DNA of 20,829 nucleotides. Origin: Corallochytrium limacisporum (Eukaryota > Opisthokonta). The translations under genes were made by a program, and so were the position numbers. Below, in pieces: positions 1 to 7,539 of this stretch. The stretch lies in NCBI GenBank assembly GCA_002811645.1, contig PDIP01000039.1, positions 24,488-45,316 of the forward strand, read 5' to 3'. Below the pieces are notes generated by a model, which was given only the letters and a program-made list of their open reading frames with translations, was not told where the DNA came from and did not search any database. Numbering within the stretch: the first letter of the stretch is position 1; every line of letters begins with the position of its first letter.

Positions 1-336
1 TGGAAGAGAGTTGAGGCCTACGCACAGTCGAAGTCGTGTACTGTGGTGGGGTGCGATAGTGTAGTTTCGCTATATATACCCAAGCAAAGGCAAGAGACGT
101 GGAAGTTGGAGGTGGGAGGGAAAGTGGGACTGCCTGAACATTGGAACGGTTTAGTAGGGAGTTTCGAGCACAGATGGCCTCACTGGAATCAGGAGCTCAC
201 ATGACTGTGGACTACGTGAAGCATTGGAAGGTACTTGGTGCAGCCGATGTGAATTGTGGATGTTTCATCAATATCTGAATCTATCAGCTACTGGCCACGT
301 CACATGAACTCGTAAGGACCACAGCCTGACGCCGCC
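1..336 (+). promoter_or_regulatory. Upstream region of the ene-reductase gene, with TATA-like element and possible uORF
   Basis: This stretch holds no recognisable protein domain. A TATATATA tract at 71-78 is the best TATA candidate. An upstream ATG at 174 opens a 34-codon frame that stops at 276-278, before the main ATG at 337. If transcription starts about 30 bp after the TATA tract, that uORF lies in the 5' leader and could reduce translation of the main gene. An inverted CCAAT (ATTGG) lies at 140-144. All regulatory roles are inference from position and motif. Confidence 0.35.
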
Positions 337-1638
337 ATGCCCGGAACCTTCCGCTCCCTTGCGACGCCCTTCACCTTCCCTGTTTCCGGGAAAACCGCTG
401 CCAATCGGTTTGCGAAGGGTGCCATGACCGAAAGCTTGGCTAATGCTTACGATAACGAGCCCAGCCAGGAGCATGTCAACGCGTACCGCACATGGGGTGA
501 AGGTGGCACTGGATTAATTCTCAGTGGCAATATCATGATCGACAGCCGCTACCTTGAGAATCCTCGTAACGTGGTCTTGGAGGACGACCATGCACTTGAA
601 AAATTCAAGGTTTGGGTAACGGAAACTAAGAAAGACGGAGCTCTCTTCGTTGCTCAGATCAGTCATCCCGGTCGGCAGTCTCCGTTCTCAGTTACCTCTC
701 AGCCGATCTGCCCGAGTGAGTCCCAGGTCAGGCTGAAGTCTGCTCCTCCATTCTTCCGCACTGCCCGTGCCATGACAGATGAGGACTACGAAGAGGTTAC
801 CCAGCGCTTTGTAAACACTGCCAAGCTTGCTAAGGAGGCCGGATTTGACGGTGTGCAATTGCACGCGGCCCACGGCTATCTGCTAAGCCAGTCCCTGAAC
901 CCCTTGGTCAACAAGCGCACCGACAAATGGGGTGGTTCTCTGGATAACCGTATGCGGTTGCTTCTTCAGGTTGTGAAAAGGACTCGTGAAGCCGTGGGTA
1001 AGGACTTCATCGTTGGTATTAAGCTGAACACTTCTGATTTCCAAAAGGGGGGATTTAGTGAGGAAGACTCTACTAACGTGGTAAAGGCCTTGGAGGTAAC
1101 AAATTCTCTGGACTTTGTCGAGCTGAGCGGTGGAACGTACGAATCTGCAGCTATGATGGGTGCAGCTGGCGTACGGGAGTCAACACGCAAGCGTGAGGCC
1201 TTCTTCCTGGACTATGCTCAAAAGATCAAGCAAGTCACGAAACTGCCAGTCATGCTTACCGGGGGCTTCCGTTCTGCTCCTGCCATGGAGGAGGCCGTGA
1301 AATCTGGTATCGTTGACATGATCGGTATTGCCCGCCCTTTGGTAATGTACCCTGATGCGCCCAAGCAGATTTTTGAGGGCAAAAGGGACACGCTGGATCT
1401 TCCAGACTTTACCAATCTTACGGGCGTCAAGGACGTCGATGGGCTTCTTGACCCTATGCTGAACAATGTATGGTACGGTGCACAGATCTGGCGCTTGGGA
1501 CAGAATTTGCCAGTGGACCCCCAGATGGGCTGGAAGTGGCTGGCCACTGAGGCACCTCTGCGCAACTATGGACTGGACTGGCAGCGTTACTTTGGATTCC
1601 TTGTCGGACCCAAGCCAATCAAGGTCGGGGAAAACTAA
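337..1638 (+). CDS. NADH:flavin oxidoreductase / Old Yellow Enzyme-family ene-reductase
   Basis: The 433-residue product is an FMN-dependent TIM-barrel enzyme of the OYE family, which uses NAD(P)H to reduce activated C=C bonds. Visible landmarks are QISHPGRQS (107-115), the substrate-binding HxxH pair His176/His179 followed by Gly-Tyr181, the LVNKRTDKWGGSLDNR segment (190-205) typical of the family, Gly-Gly-Phe at 309-311 and IGIARPL (329-335) near the phosphate site of FMN. The His-His pair is the bacterial/class III-like version; yeast OYE1 has His-Asn. The C-terminal Trp/Tyr-rich tail (about 375-420) resembles that of fungal and protist homologues. No signal peptide or membrane segment is evident, so a cytosolic enzyme is likely. 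The start is secure: the ATG sits in GCCGCCATG, an ideal Kozak context. The gene is intronless and converges on an SDR gene 107 bp away. The family is certain; the substrate is unknown. Confidence 0.93.
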   Translation: MPGTFRSLATPFTFPVSGKTAANRFAKGAMTESLANAYDNEPSQEHVNAYRTWGEGGTGLILSGNIMIDSRYLENPRNVVLEDDHALEKFKVWVTETKKDGALFVAQISHPGRQSPFSVTSQPICPSESQVRLKSAPPFFRTARAMTDEDYEEVTQRFVNTAKLAKEAGFDGVQLHAAHGYLLSQSLNPLVNKRTDKWGGSLDNRMRLLLQVVKRTREAVGKDFIVGIKLNTSDFQKGGFSEEDSTNVVKALEVTNSLDFVELSGGTYESAAMMGAAGVRESTRKREAFFLDYAQKIKQVTKLPVMLTGGFRSAPAMEEAVKSGIVDMIGIARPLVMYPDAPKQIFEGKRDTLDLPDFTNLTGVKDVDGLLDPMLNNVWYGAQIWRLGQNLPVDPQMGWKWLATEAPLRNYGLDWQRYFGFLVGPKPIKVGEN

Positions 1639-1745
1639 GTATACGAAGAACAAGTAAATTTTGTTTGTGGATCGCAGTAATGCCATAAACCCATGTCGAT
1701 CCACTGTAAGTAGCTTACATGATTACCACAATTACAGTTCACGCT

Positions 1746-2768
1746 TTATTGATTATTCTTGCGGATCATCTCGGTCAGGCTTCCACCCAAAACAACATCG
1801 ATCCAAGTGTCAGGCATGGTCTTGAACATCCACTTAGCGGTCCGCGCTTCCCTTGGGACAACGTAGCGAGTTGCGGGTTGCTTCAACGTCACCGCCTTGA
1901 CCATGGCGTCCACAACTACCTGTGGATCAGCCGCACGCTTGGTGATTTCTTGACGGCGCTTCTCGACGTACTGCATGTGCTCCTCGCCACCGTACATGCG
2001 GCGCAGTTCCGGGCTCGCCTCCGGCCACAATTTGTTTGGACCATTGGCGCTCCCCTGGGTCAAAATTGGAGTTCTAATAAAGCCAGGCTCAATGTTGACG
2101 ACCTTAATGCCAAAACCAGCAAATTCTCGTCGCCATCCATCACTCAGGGCCATTACAGCATGCTTAGAAGCAGCATAGGCAGACATGCCTGCCATGGAAA
2201 CAGTACCAGCAAGGGAAGCCACATTCACAATGTGCCCTTTGCCTTTGCGAAGCATGGGCAAGCAGGCCTTTGTAACAGCAACAACAGCAATGGTGTTAAG
2301 CTCCAGCTGCCTCCGGAAGTCTGAGACTGGGGTGAAGTCAAGGTACCATCCGAAAGAAGCACCTGCGTTGTTAATCACCGCGTGTAGAGTGCCTCCTGTC
2401 TTGCTCTCGATCAATGACACTGCCTTCTTGATGTCCTCTTCCTTGGTCACGTCCATGACAAAGGCAGTCAAACCCTTGCCAGCCTCCTTCTCCAGAGCCT
2501 TCACATTCTCTTCATTGAGGCATCCCGAGAAAACCGAGAATCCGAGCCTGGCCAACTCCAGAGAAACCTGACGACCAAATCCGGAGTCGCACCCGGTCAC
2601 CAGAATCGCCTTAGAGCGATCGGGTACATGGCGACCAGAGCCCGTGAATCCAGTGGACCACAATTCAAGGACTTTCAAACTCACTTTACCGAGCACATAG
2701 GCAGCACCGATTGCAGCCAGAACGTTCTTAGCGTTCTCGTTGGTGGCGACCTGTTTGACAACGTCCAT
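1746..2768 (-). CDS. SDR9C-type short-chain dehydrogenase, paralogue A
   Basis: This 340-residue protein is a classical Rossmann-fold oxidoreductase for alcohol/ketone interconversion on hydrophobic substrates. The cofactor motif is TGCDSGFG (58-65); this exact form marks the RDH/17beta-HSD6/BDH1 group (SDR9C). NNAG is at 133-136, and the catalytic set is Ser185, Tyr198 and Lys202 (YAASK), with EPGF near 227-230. Residues about 12-37 are hydrophobic/amphipathic and may anchor the protein in a membrane, as in retinol dehydrogenases. The frame is open upstream, but the upstream first codon at 2885 is GTG; the first ATG is at 2768 and aligns with the starts of paralogues B and C. It is the most divergent of the three neighbouring paralogues. 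The family is clear; substrate (steroid, retinoid, fatty or 3-hydroxy compound) and cofactor preference cannot be read here. Confidence 0.92.
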   Translation of the reverse strand: MDVVKQVATNENAKNVLAAIGAAYVLGKVSLKVLELWSTGFTGSGRHVPDRSKAILVTGCDSGFGRQVSLELARLGFSVFSGCLNEENVKALEKEAGKGLTAFVMDVTKEEDIKKAVSLIESKTGGTLHAVINNAGASFGWYLDFTPVSDFRRQLELNTIAVVAVTKACLPMLRKGKGHIVNVASLAGTVSMAGMSAYAASKHAVMALSDGWRREFAGFGIKVVNIEPGFIRTPILTQGSANGPNKLWPEASPELRRMYGGEEHMQYVEKRRQEITKRAADPQVVVDAMVKAVTLKQPATRYVVPREARTAKWMFKTMPDTWIDVVLGGSLTEMIRKNNQ

Positions 2769-2850
2769 TATTTCAACAACAATCTTGCTTACCAACACTG
2801 ATTTCCTAGATGAGCGCGGAGATGGCTTTGCTATGAACTCCGCTAGACCG

Positions 2851-2858
2851 CTTAAATA
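2851..2858 (-). promoter_or_regulatory. TATA-like element of SDR paralogue A
   Basis: The minus strand reads TATTTAAG about 83 bp before the ATG at 2768. Comparable TTTAAA/CTTAAG elements precede paralogues B and C at 55-90 bp, so the position is conserved across the array. Confidence 0.4.
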
Positions 2859-3702
2859 CCATACATTGGCCGAGACACTTGACACGTATACACACGCGCA
2901 CAGAACTCACGTCACGATTCGCTTGGCACTCTGCCCAGGTCGCGGTCGTACACGGTCAAACTCACTCAGCTCCTCAACGACCCCAAACTGTGATCCTTCC
3001 AAATGATTCTATAAAGCAAGCCCTTCCATTTCTTCTGTGCTCAACCTGAACCTTGCCTGATGGAGAATCCAGTGGGTTTCCTAGACACTTTCTCTATGTG
3101 GAATATCGGATCAGTAGGAGAGTGCGCATAGTGAGACACAGCCCTGGTGCTGGAATGACAATCCGCTGAACGTCACCTGACGCTTGGCTGAACGGAGGGA
3201 GGGAGCCCTTCTGACCCAATCATATTTTCTTACGCCGATACAAATATAGAATGACTCAACCTATATGACTGACACCCGAGCGAGCACTGTTTTTGGTTTC
3301 GCTGGGTTGGAGGAGGGGATCAGTAGAAAATAAACCACAATTCGGGCCAATGTATGAAAAACTATGGGCCCCCGGCGGGACCCGCCCTGCAAAGAGATAT
3401 AACATTAGCCTGCACAGTGGTGCAACGCGGAAGGAGGGCTGTTTGTGGGCAGTTTGTCAATGACATAGATACAAGTAAGTGTAGATGTATCTTTTCTCGC
3501 GATGTTTAGTTTTCCAGTCAGACAGATGGATTTGTGTACATGGTGATGCGATGACGGGCCATTTCATGAACAGACTAAAATGGATCAATAATACACACAG
3601 ATTGATCGTATGTGGTATGTATTCAAATTTTCAGCGGTGGGTGTGAATCTCTTGCCGTAGATGTTGAATAACCACATACAGCGGTCTGCGTGCAAGGAGC
3701 CA
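2859..3702. other. Intergenic region between SDR A promoter and SDR B 3' end
   Basis: I see no convincing gene in these 844 bases; the frames are short and have no family features. The left part should hold upstream control sequences for paralogue A, and the right part the 3' flank of paralogue B. CCAAT pentamers occur at 3216-3220 and 3347-3351. A perfect GC-rich inverted repeat lies at 3374-3386. A near-canonical AAATAAA sits around 3329-3335 on the plus strand, but no plus-strand gene ends there. Confidence 0.5.
3374..3386. repeat. Perfect inverted repeat GGCGGG-A-CCCGCC
   Basis: Two 6-bp arms flank one central base. It lies about 600 bp upstream of SDR A and downstream of SDR B. It could be a dimeric protein-binding site (GGCGGGA resembles E2F-type sites) or a small hairpin; both are inference. 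Confidence 0.45.
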
Positions 3703-4701
3703 TCAGGGCAGGATCACAGAAACAAGATCCATAAAGTACTCAGGTAACAGCCACCTCATTCGCATCAGGACCCTTGCGTGCCGGGGAAGCATATAGCGTG
3801 GGTACGGATTGCGAGCCATAACTGCATCTGTCATGGCGTTCACTATGATTACGGGCTCACCTTGGATTACATTGATGATTTTTCGGGAGTCGTCCAAGTC
3901 TCTTATCAGTCTGTCACCACCATACTTCTCAGAAACTTTTGGATCGGCCGCACGAACAATGTCTTTGCTTTGTTCCAAGCCCGCGACTACCAATGTTGTG
4001 TTGATGAAACCGGGTTCAATCAATACAACCTTAACATCAAATGGGAGCATCTCCACGCGCAGAGTGTCGCTGAAAGCTTGTACGGCATACTTTGTGCTAG
4101 AATAGGCTGCCATTCCGGGCGCACAGACGTGACCACGAAGTGAGGATACATTGACCACGGTACCTTTGGCCCTTTGAATCATGGGAAGAACCTTCTTGGT
4201 GACGTCGACGAGGCCAAAATAGTTCACTTCAAAGCACTTGCGGAACTCTTCCATAGGAGTGAACTCAACTATGAATCCACGACTGATACCAGCATTGTTG
4301 ATCACTGCCTGTAGGCGACCACCAGTCTCCTTGCTGATCTGCGACACAACACGATCAACCTGACCTGGTTTGGTCACATCCATCTGGACAGGTTTAATGT
4401 TGGAGCCGCCCTCCGACTGCAGACCTTGCAGCGAGCTGTCAAACAGACAGGCTGCATACACAGTGAACCCCTTCCTAGCCAAGTTAACAGCGGTGCCGCG
4501 GCCAAAGCCTGAATCGCAGCCGGTCACAAGAATGGCTTTGTCCTTGGAGGGTTGGATGTATCCTCTGGGAACGAGTCCATAGCCGAGGATGCGGATAAAC
4601 GAGTAGGCCACACCCACACCTGCAGTCACCATGCCGAGGTTTCTAAAGACAGCATCGAGGGTGTCCCTGTTCAGGAACGACTTCAAAGTCTGAGCATCCA
4701 T
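3703..4701 (-). CDS. SDR9C-type short-chain dehydrogenase, paralogue B
   Basis: This 332-residue classical SDR is the middle gene of the tandem array. Landmarks are TGCDSGFG (60-67), NNAG (135-138), Ser187, Tyr200 and Lys204 (YSSTK), and EPGF (229-232). Residues about 20-45 form a hydrophobic stretch rich in Gly/Val that looks like an N-terminal membrane anchor, so the catalytic domain probably faces the cytosol or ER lumen as in RDH-type enzymes. The upstream open frame begins at GTG (4731); the ATG at 4701 matches the start in the paralogues (MD.. followed by the anchor). It shares long blocks with paralogue C, for example around NNAGIS, VEFTP, the SSK/STK-YAVQAFSD helix and VVLIEP, so B and C look like the more recent duplicates. 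The next gene upstream is paralogue C, 908 bp away on the same strand. Substrate unknown. Confidence 0.93.
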   Translation of the reverse strand: MDAQTLKSFLNRDTLDAVFRNLGMVTAGVGVAYSFIRILGYGLVPRGYIQPSKDKAILVTGCDSGFGRGTAVNLARKGFTVYAACLFDSSLQGLQSEGGSNIKPVQMDVTKPGQVDRVVSQISKETGGRLQAVINNAGISRGFIVEFTPMEEFRKCFEVNYFGLVDVTKKVLPMIQRAKGTVVNVSSLRGHVCAPGMAAYSSTKYAVQAFSDTLRVEMLPFDVKVVLIEPGFINTTLVVAGLEQSKDIVRAADPKVSEKYGGDRLIRDLDDSRKIINVIQGEPVIIVNAMTDAVMARNPYPRYMLPRHARVLMRMRWLLPEYFMDLVSVILP

Positions 4702-4755
4702 TCTGGCGCGCGTTCGTTTTCTAACTAGCACACTCGAGGTTCTGCGTCAGTATAG

Positions 4756-4763
4756 ATTTAAAT
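4756..4763 (-). promoter_or_regulatory. TATA-like element of SDR paralogue B
   Basis: ATTTAAAT, a palindrome, lies 55-62 bp upstream of the ATG at 4701. Its position matches the elements before paralogues A and C. Confidence 0.4.
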
Positions 4764-5070
4764 GCTGTTTATATTCTGCTGGCATTCTCAAGTACGTTGA
4801 AGTGGAAGAATCTAGCGAACACATGTCATAGAACTCCTTCAGGTATGCCTGTCTTGATCTTTGATACTTGAATGGATTAAATCGGCTGCGCGTACCTAAA
4901 GGTGAGATTTAATGAGTGGGACCGCAGAACAAAAAAATTGGTCCAAACGGGCGCCTGACAATATCCAACCATACAAACTATTGTCATCTGCTTGCCCCCT
5001 GTTTTCAGAGCCGCGGCAATTTTTCCGTACCAAAGAGCTCAATTTCTCTTACCGCCCGAAGGGAATTGAT

Positions 5071-5093
5071 CAATCAGCTCCGTCTGCTGATTG
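5071..5093. repeat. Inverted repeat CAATCAGC / GCTGATTG embracing a CCAAT box
   Basis: Perfect 8-bp arms at 5071-5078 and 5086-5093 are separated by 7 bases. The right arm runs into GCTGATTGGCC, which matches the NF-Y/CCAAT consensus on the minus strand, about 385 bp upstream of SDR B. The left arm overlaps the palindrome ATTGATCAAT (5065-5074). Confidence 0.4.
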
Positions 5094-5468
5094 GCCTTAC
5101 AATAGAATTGTACGGTAGTACCACTATACAAATGTTTGAGCTGACAAAGGTTCTTTTCTTTCCTGCCTGTTTCCTGTACCTCTCGGCTGCGTGGTCTTGG
5201 GCGGGGGCGCAACTGCGCAGATTCAGTCCCAAACGGTTCCGAATGCGAGAAAGGCCGAGGAGGCAGGATCGACTGAGGACGGGCTCGGCAAATATACCGC
5301 AGACACCCTAAGGCATGAAATATGATTTCCTGATGTCCTGTTTTCGGTTTACGTAAGTCTGGGAACGGGAGACCTAAGAGCTCCGAGCCTGTTGGAAGTT
5401 ACTGGACGTGGAGGGGTTGGGGTCCCGGTTGAGCAAGCGGCTATCAATGGGTTTGTCGAGGCCTGAGA

Positions 5469-5489
5469 CCGTTCCCCCGCGGGGGACGG
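5469..5489. repeat. GC-rich palindrome with CCGT/ACGG flanking arms
   Basis: Bases 5473-5486 are a perfect 14-bp palindrome (T, five C, GC, five G, A). Allowing one bulged T, the arms extend to CCGT and ACGG. A GGGAACGG at 5361-5368 is the reverse complement of CCGTTCCC at 5469-5476, so a longer-range fold is also possible. Confidence 0.4.
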
Positions 5490-5609
5490 CTGCGGAAGTC
5501 GCCGCCCGGGGAGGCACCCAGGGGTGACTACGCTATTCGGCATGTACTATAGTGATGTCTAATGTGAGTATGGTGAATATATGATATCAGTGTCATAAAG
5601 GACTGGGGT

Positions 5610-6584
5610 TCATGCATTCTTGATGTGGCCGTTGCCAGGCTTTCCCTGTTTCGCTGCCTTCACGAAGCCATAACTTGCGCAATAGTCTAGTATGGGAGTG
5701 GGAGTGAACTTCACCGCATGGCTAATAAAAGTGGCAATAAAAGGAAGGGTGTATCGAGTGTAGGGACGCTTGGCCATGACAGCATCGGTCATGGCATCGA
5801 CAACAAGCTGAGGGTCATCGGCGAGGTGTTGGACAAGCTTTTCGTGCTTTGACATGTACCTGCTTAGTCTCTTGCCTCCATACTTTGCTACCACAGCCTG
5901 GTCAGCATTGTTCATCACATTCCTAAAGGCATCCATTCCCGAGGCAATGATAGGGGTCTTAATGAAGCTGGGTTCGATCAGGACAACGTTAACGTTAAAT
6001 GCCCTCATCTCAGCACGCAGGGAGTCACTGAAAGCTTGTACTGCGTACTTGCTGCTGGCGTAGGCTGCCATAGCAGGAGAGGCGACACGACCGGCGAGAG
6101 ATGAGACGTTGACAACAGTTCCTTCATTTTGTTGGATCATGTCCAGAACCTTGGTCGTCACATCAACGAGGGCAAAGAAGTTCACTTCCATTACCCGCTT
6201 GTAATCCTCAAGAGGGGTGAACTCGACGATCATGCCACCTGAAATTCCTGCGTTATTGATCACTGCCTGGAGATGACCACCCGTTTCCTCGCGAATTTGC
6301 TTCACCATAACATCAACTTCTTTAGGCTTGGTAACGTCACACTTGATGGGAATCATATTCTTACCGCCTTCCTTGCGGAGAGGTGCCAAGGACTTGTCAA
6401 GGAGACAGGCAGCGTAGACAGTGAAGCCCAGATCTGCCAGATGAACAGCTGTCTGACGTCCAAAACCAGTATCACAGCCAGTAATTAAGATAGCTTTGTC
6501 TGCACTGGGCGAAATGTATCCCTGAGGGATAAGAGACTGGAAAATAGTGCCGAAAAGGCCGCTGCAGAAATCAATGGCTTGCAT
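5610..6584 (-). CDS. SDR9C-type short-chain dehydrogenase, paralogue C
   Basis: This 324-residue SDR is the upstream member of the array. It has TGCDTGFG (35-42), NNAG (110-113), Ser162, Tyr175 and Lys179 (YASSK). The motif after the last core strand reads EPSF (204-207), where A and B have the usual EPGF; the Gly-to-Ser change lies by the cofactor's nicotinamide pocket. The N-terminus is about 23-25 residues shorter than in A and B, so the hydrophobic anchor is reduced to roughly residues 4-20. The upstream frame starts at TTG (6617), so the ATG at 6584 is taken; it has A at -3. The C-terminus has a Lys/Gly-rich tail (about 310-324) that the others lack. The gene is intronless and divergent from the DUF4708 gene. 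It is a confident SDR and probably active; the substrate is unknown. Confidence 0.92.
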   Translation of the reverse strand: MQAIDFCSGLFGTIFQSLIPQGYISPSADKAILITGCDTGFGRQTAVHLADLGFTVYAACLLDKSLAPLRKEGGKNMIPIKCDVTKPKEVDVMVKQIREETGGHLQAVINNAGISGGMIVEFTPLEDYKRVMEVNFFALVDVTTKVLDMIQQNEGTVVNVSSLAGRVASPAMAAYASSKYAVQAFSDSLRAEMRAFNVNVVLIEPSFIKTPIIASGMDAFRNVMNNADQAVVAKYGGKRLSRYMSKHEKLVQHLADDPQLVVDAMTDAVMAKRPYTRYTLPFIATFISHAVKFTPTPILDYCASYGFVKAAKQGKPGNGHIKNA

Positions 6585-6670
6585 GATGGATGTGTTTCTT
6601 TTGTCAATCTGTTTCAAGGTGGGCTTTACTACTGGTCGGTGAGCAATTACAACTCAGATGCAGGTGAACA

Positions 6671-6676
6671 CTTAAG
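6671..6676 (-). promoter_or_regulatory. TATA-like element of SDR paralogue C
   Basis: ACTTAAGT (core CTTAAG) lies 87-92 bp upstream of the ATG at 6584, in the same place as the elements of paralogues A and B. An 8-bp inverted repeat, ACTGGTCG at 6631-6638 and CGACCAGT at 6698-6705, brackets it. Confidence 0.35.
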
Positions 6677-7539
6677 TACCTGTGGATCCCCCTGAAACGA
6701 CCAGTCCTAGTTGCAGCTCACCATCGTTGCAACGAGGAACCCTCATATCGACCCGAAGGCCCGAACCCCCTCCCCGCTACCCATAGTACAGAACATACAT
6801 TTATGCGTCTATGACATAAAGGCCGATCAGGGAGTCTTCGGCGCACCGAGCCACGCAAAGTGTGCCACTTCAGAGTGGCCGGGTAGATCGTATCTAGCCA
6901 ATTCCCCCTACCTCCTGTTTCCTACCCAGTTCCTGTCTATACTAAACGCAACAGAAATTTCCAACGGTCAAATATGGAACTCACAGAAAGGCTTGTGAGA
7001 AACTCTAGTTCAACTGCCACGTCTCCAGCGACAGGCACCCTTGAATTCTTCCTTAGGCACAGGCGAAGTGTTCTCCAGCAACCGCCACCACTCTATCTGT
7101 CACACATCGACCTTAACTGTCGATCGGGTGAGTCAGGCAGTGGTCATAAGAGAAACCCCCTGCGAGGCGGATTCCGGTACGTTTTGTACTGAGATCTGAA
7201 CATTGATTACGGGCGCCCCACTTCCGTACAACCTTTGAGTACACGCCTGGGGGGGGGGGTTTGGAAGCAGAATGAATTTTGTATACGCCCGAAATCTTTG
7301 AAGATCGTTGAAAGGGAAGGCGGGTCTCGGTCTCTGGGGTCTCACTCACCGCCTCAGCAGGGCGAGCTGTCCAGAGGGTTGGTAGGCGGACTCCTATTGG
7401 CTTAGCCATGTGCTCCTTCAGGTTGGGCGCGACTATTTCAAGCTTGGGTCCTCACCACGCTCTCGTGTTACTCACGTGGAGCTGCACGAATGTTTCAAGT
7501 GCAAGACTTCCTGCATGGTGTGGAGTTCAATGCCGAAGC
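6677..7539. promoter_or_regulatory. Divergent intergenic region between SDR C and the DUF4708 gene
   Basis: This region separates a minus-strand and a plus-strand gene and probably serves both. I see no RNA gene and no credible protein frame in it. It contains an 11-base G run at 7249-7259 and a CCTATTGGCT element at 7393-7402 (inverted CCAAT). The part from 7408 is an open frame that could be an N-terminal extension of the next gene; I treat it as 5' leader, for reasons given in that entry. Confidence 0.4.
7393..7402 (-). promoter_or_regulatory. Inverted CCAAT box (NF-Y type) of the DUF4708 gene
   Basis: CCTATTGGCT reads AGCCAATAGG on the minus strand, close to the NF-Y consensus. The same ten bases occur at 14591-14600 and nine of them at 16706-16714, always in promoter regions. 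Confidence 0.45.

Larger units (their letters stand above)
4764..5609. other. Intergenic region between SDR B promoter and SDR C 3' end
   Basis: There is no gene I can support here. A plus-strand frame at 4912-5118 and an overlapping one to 5311 lack family features. Notable structure is an inverted repeat around a CCAAT box (5071-5093) and a GC-rich block with palindromes (about 5360-5530). The block looks unlike the AT-richer flanks and could encode a structured RNA, but I recognise no known RNA family in it. Confidence 0.45.

Noticed and set aside
1180-1704. 174-codon minus-strand frame opposite the ene-reductase
   Set aside because: It is the shadow of a well-conserved OYE-family gene and shows no domain of its own.
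1719-2324. 201-codon plus-strand frame opposite SDR A
   Set aside because: It lies antisense to an SDR gene with intact motifs, and the translation has no family features.
2769-2885. N-terminal extension of SDR A to 2885, and similar extensions at 4731, 6617, 14393 and 20362
   Set aside because: All begin at GTG or TTG, which are unlikely eukaryotic starts, and the SDR extensions do not resemble one another. The first ATG was used in each case.
4912-5311. Plus-strand small genes between SDR B and SDR C
   Set aside because: One frame starts at ATG but is low in information; the longer one starts at GTG. Neither has domain features.
7408-7539. Start of the DUF4708 protein at ATG 7408
   Set aside because: It would begin 6 bases after the CCAAT box and add 44 residues with no likeness to the family; 7540 has the better context. 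It remains possible.
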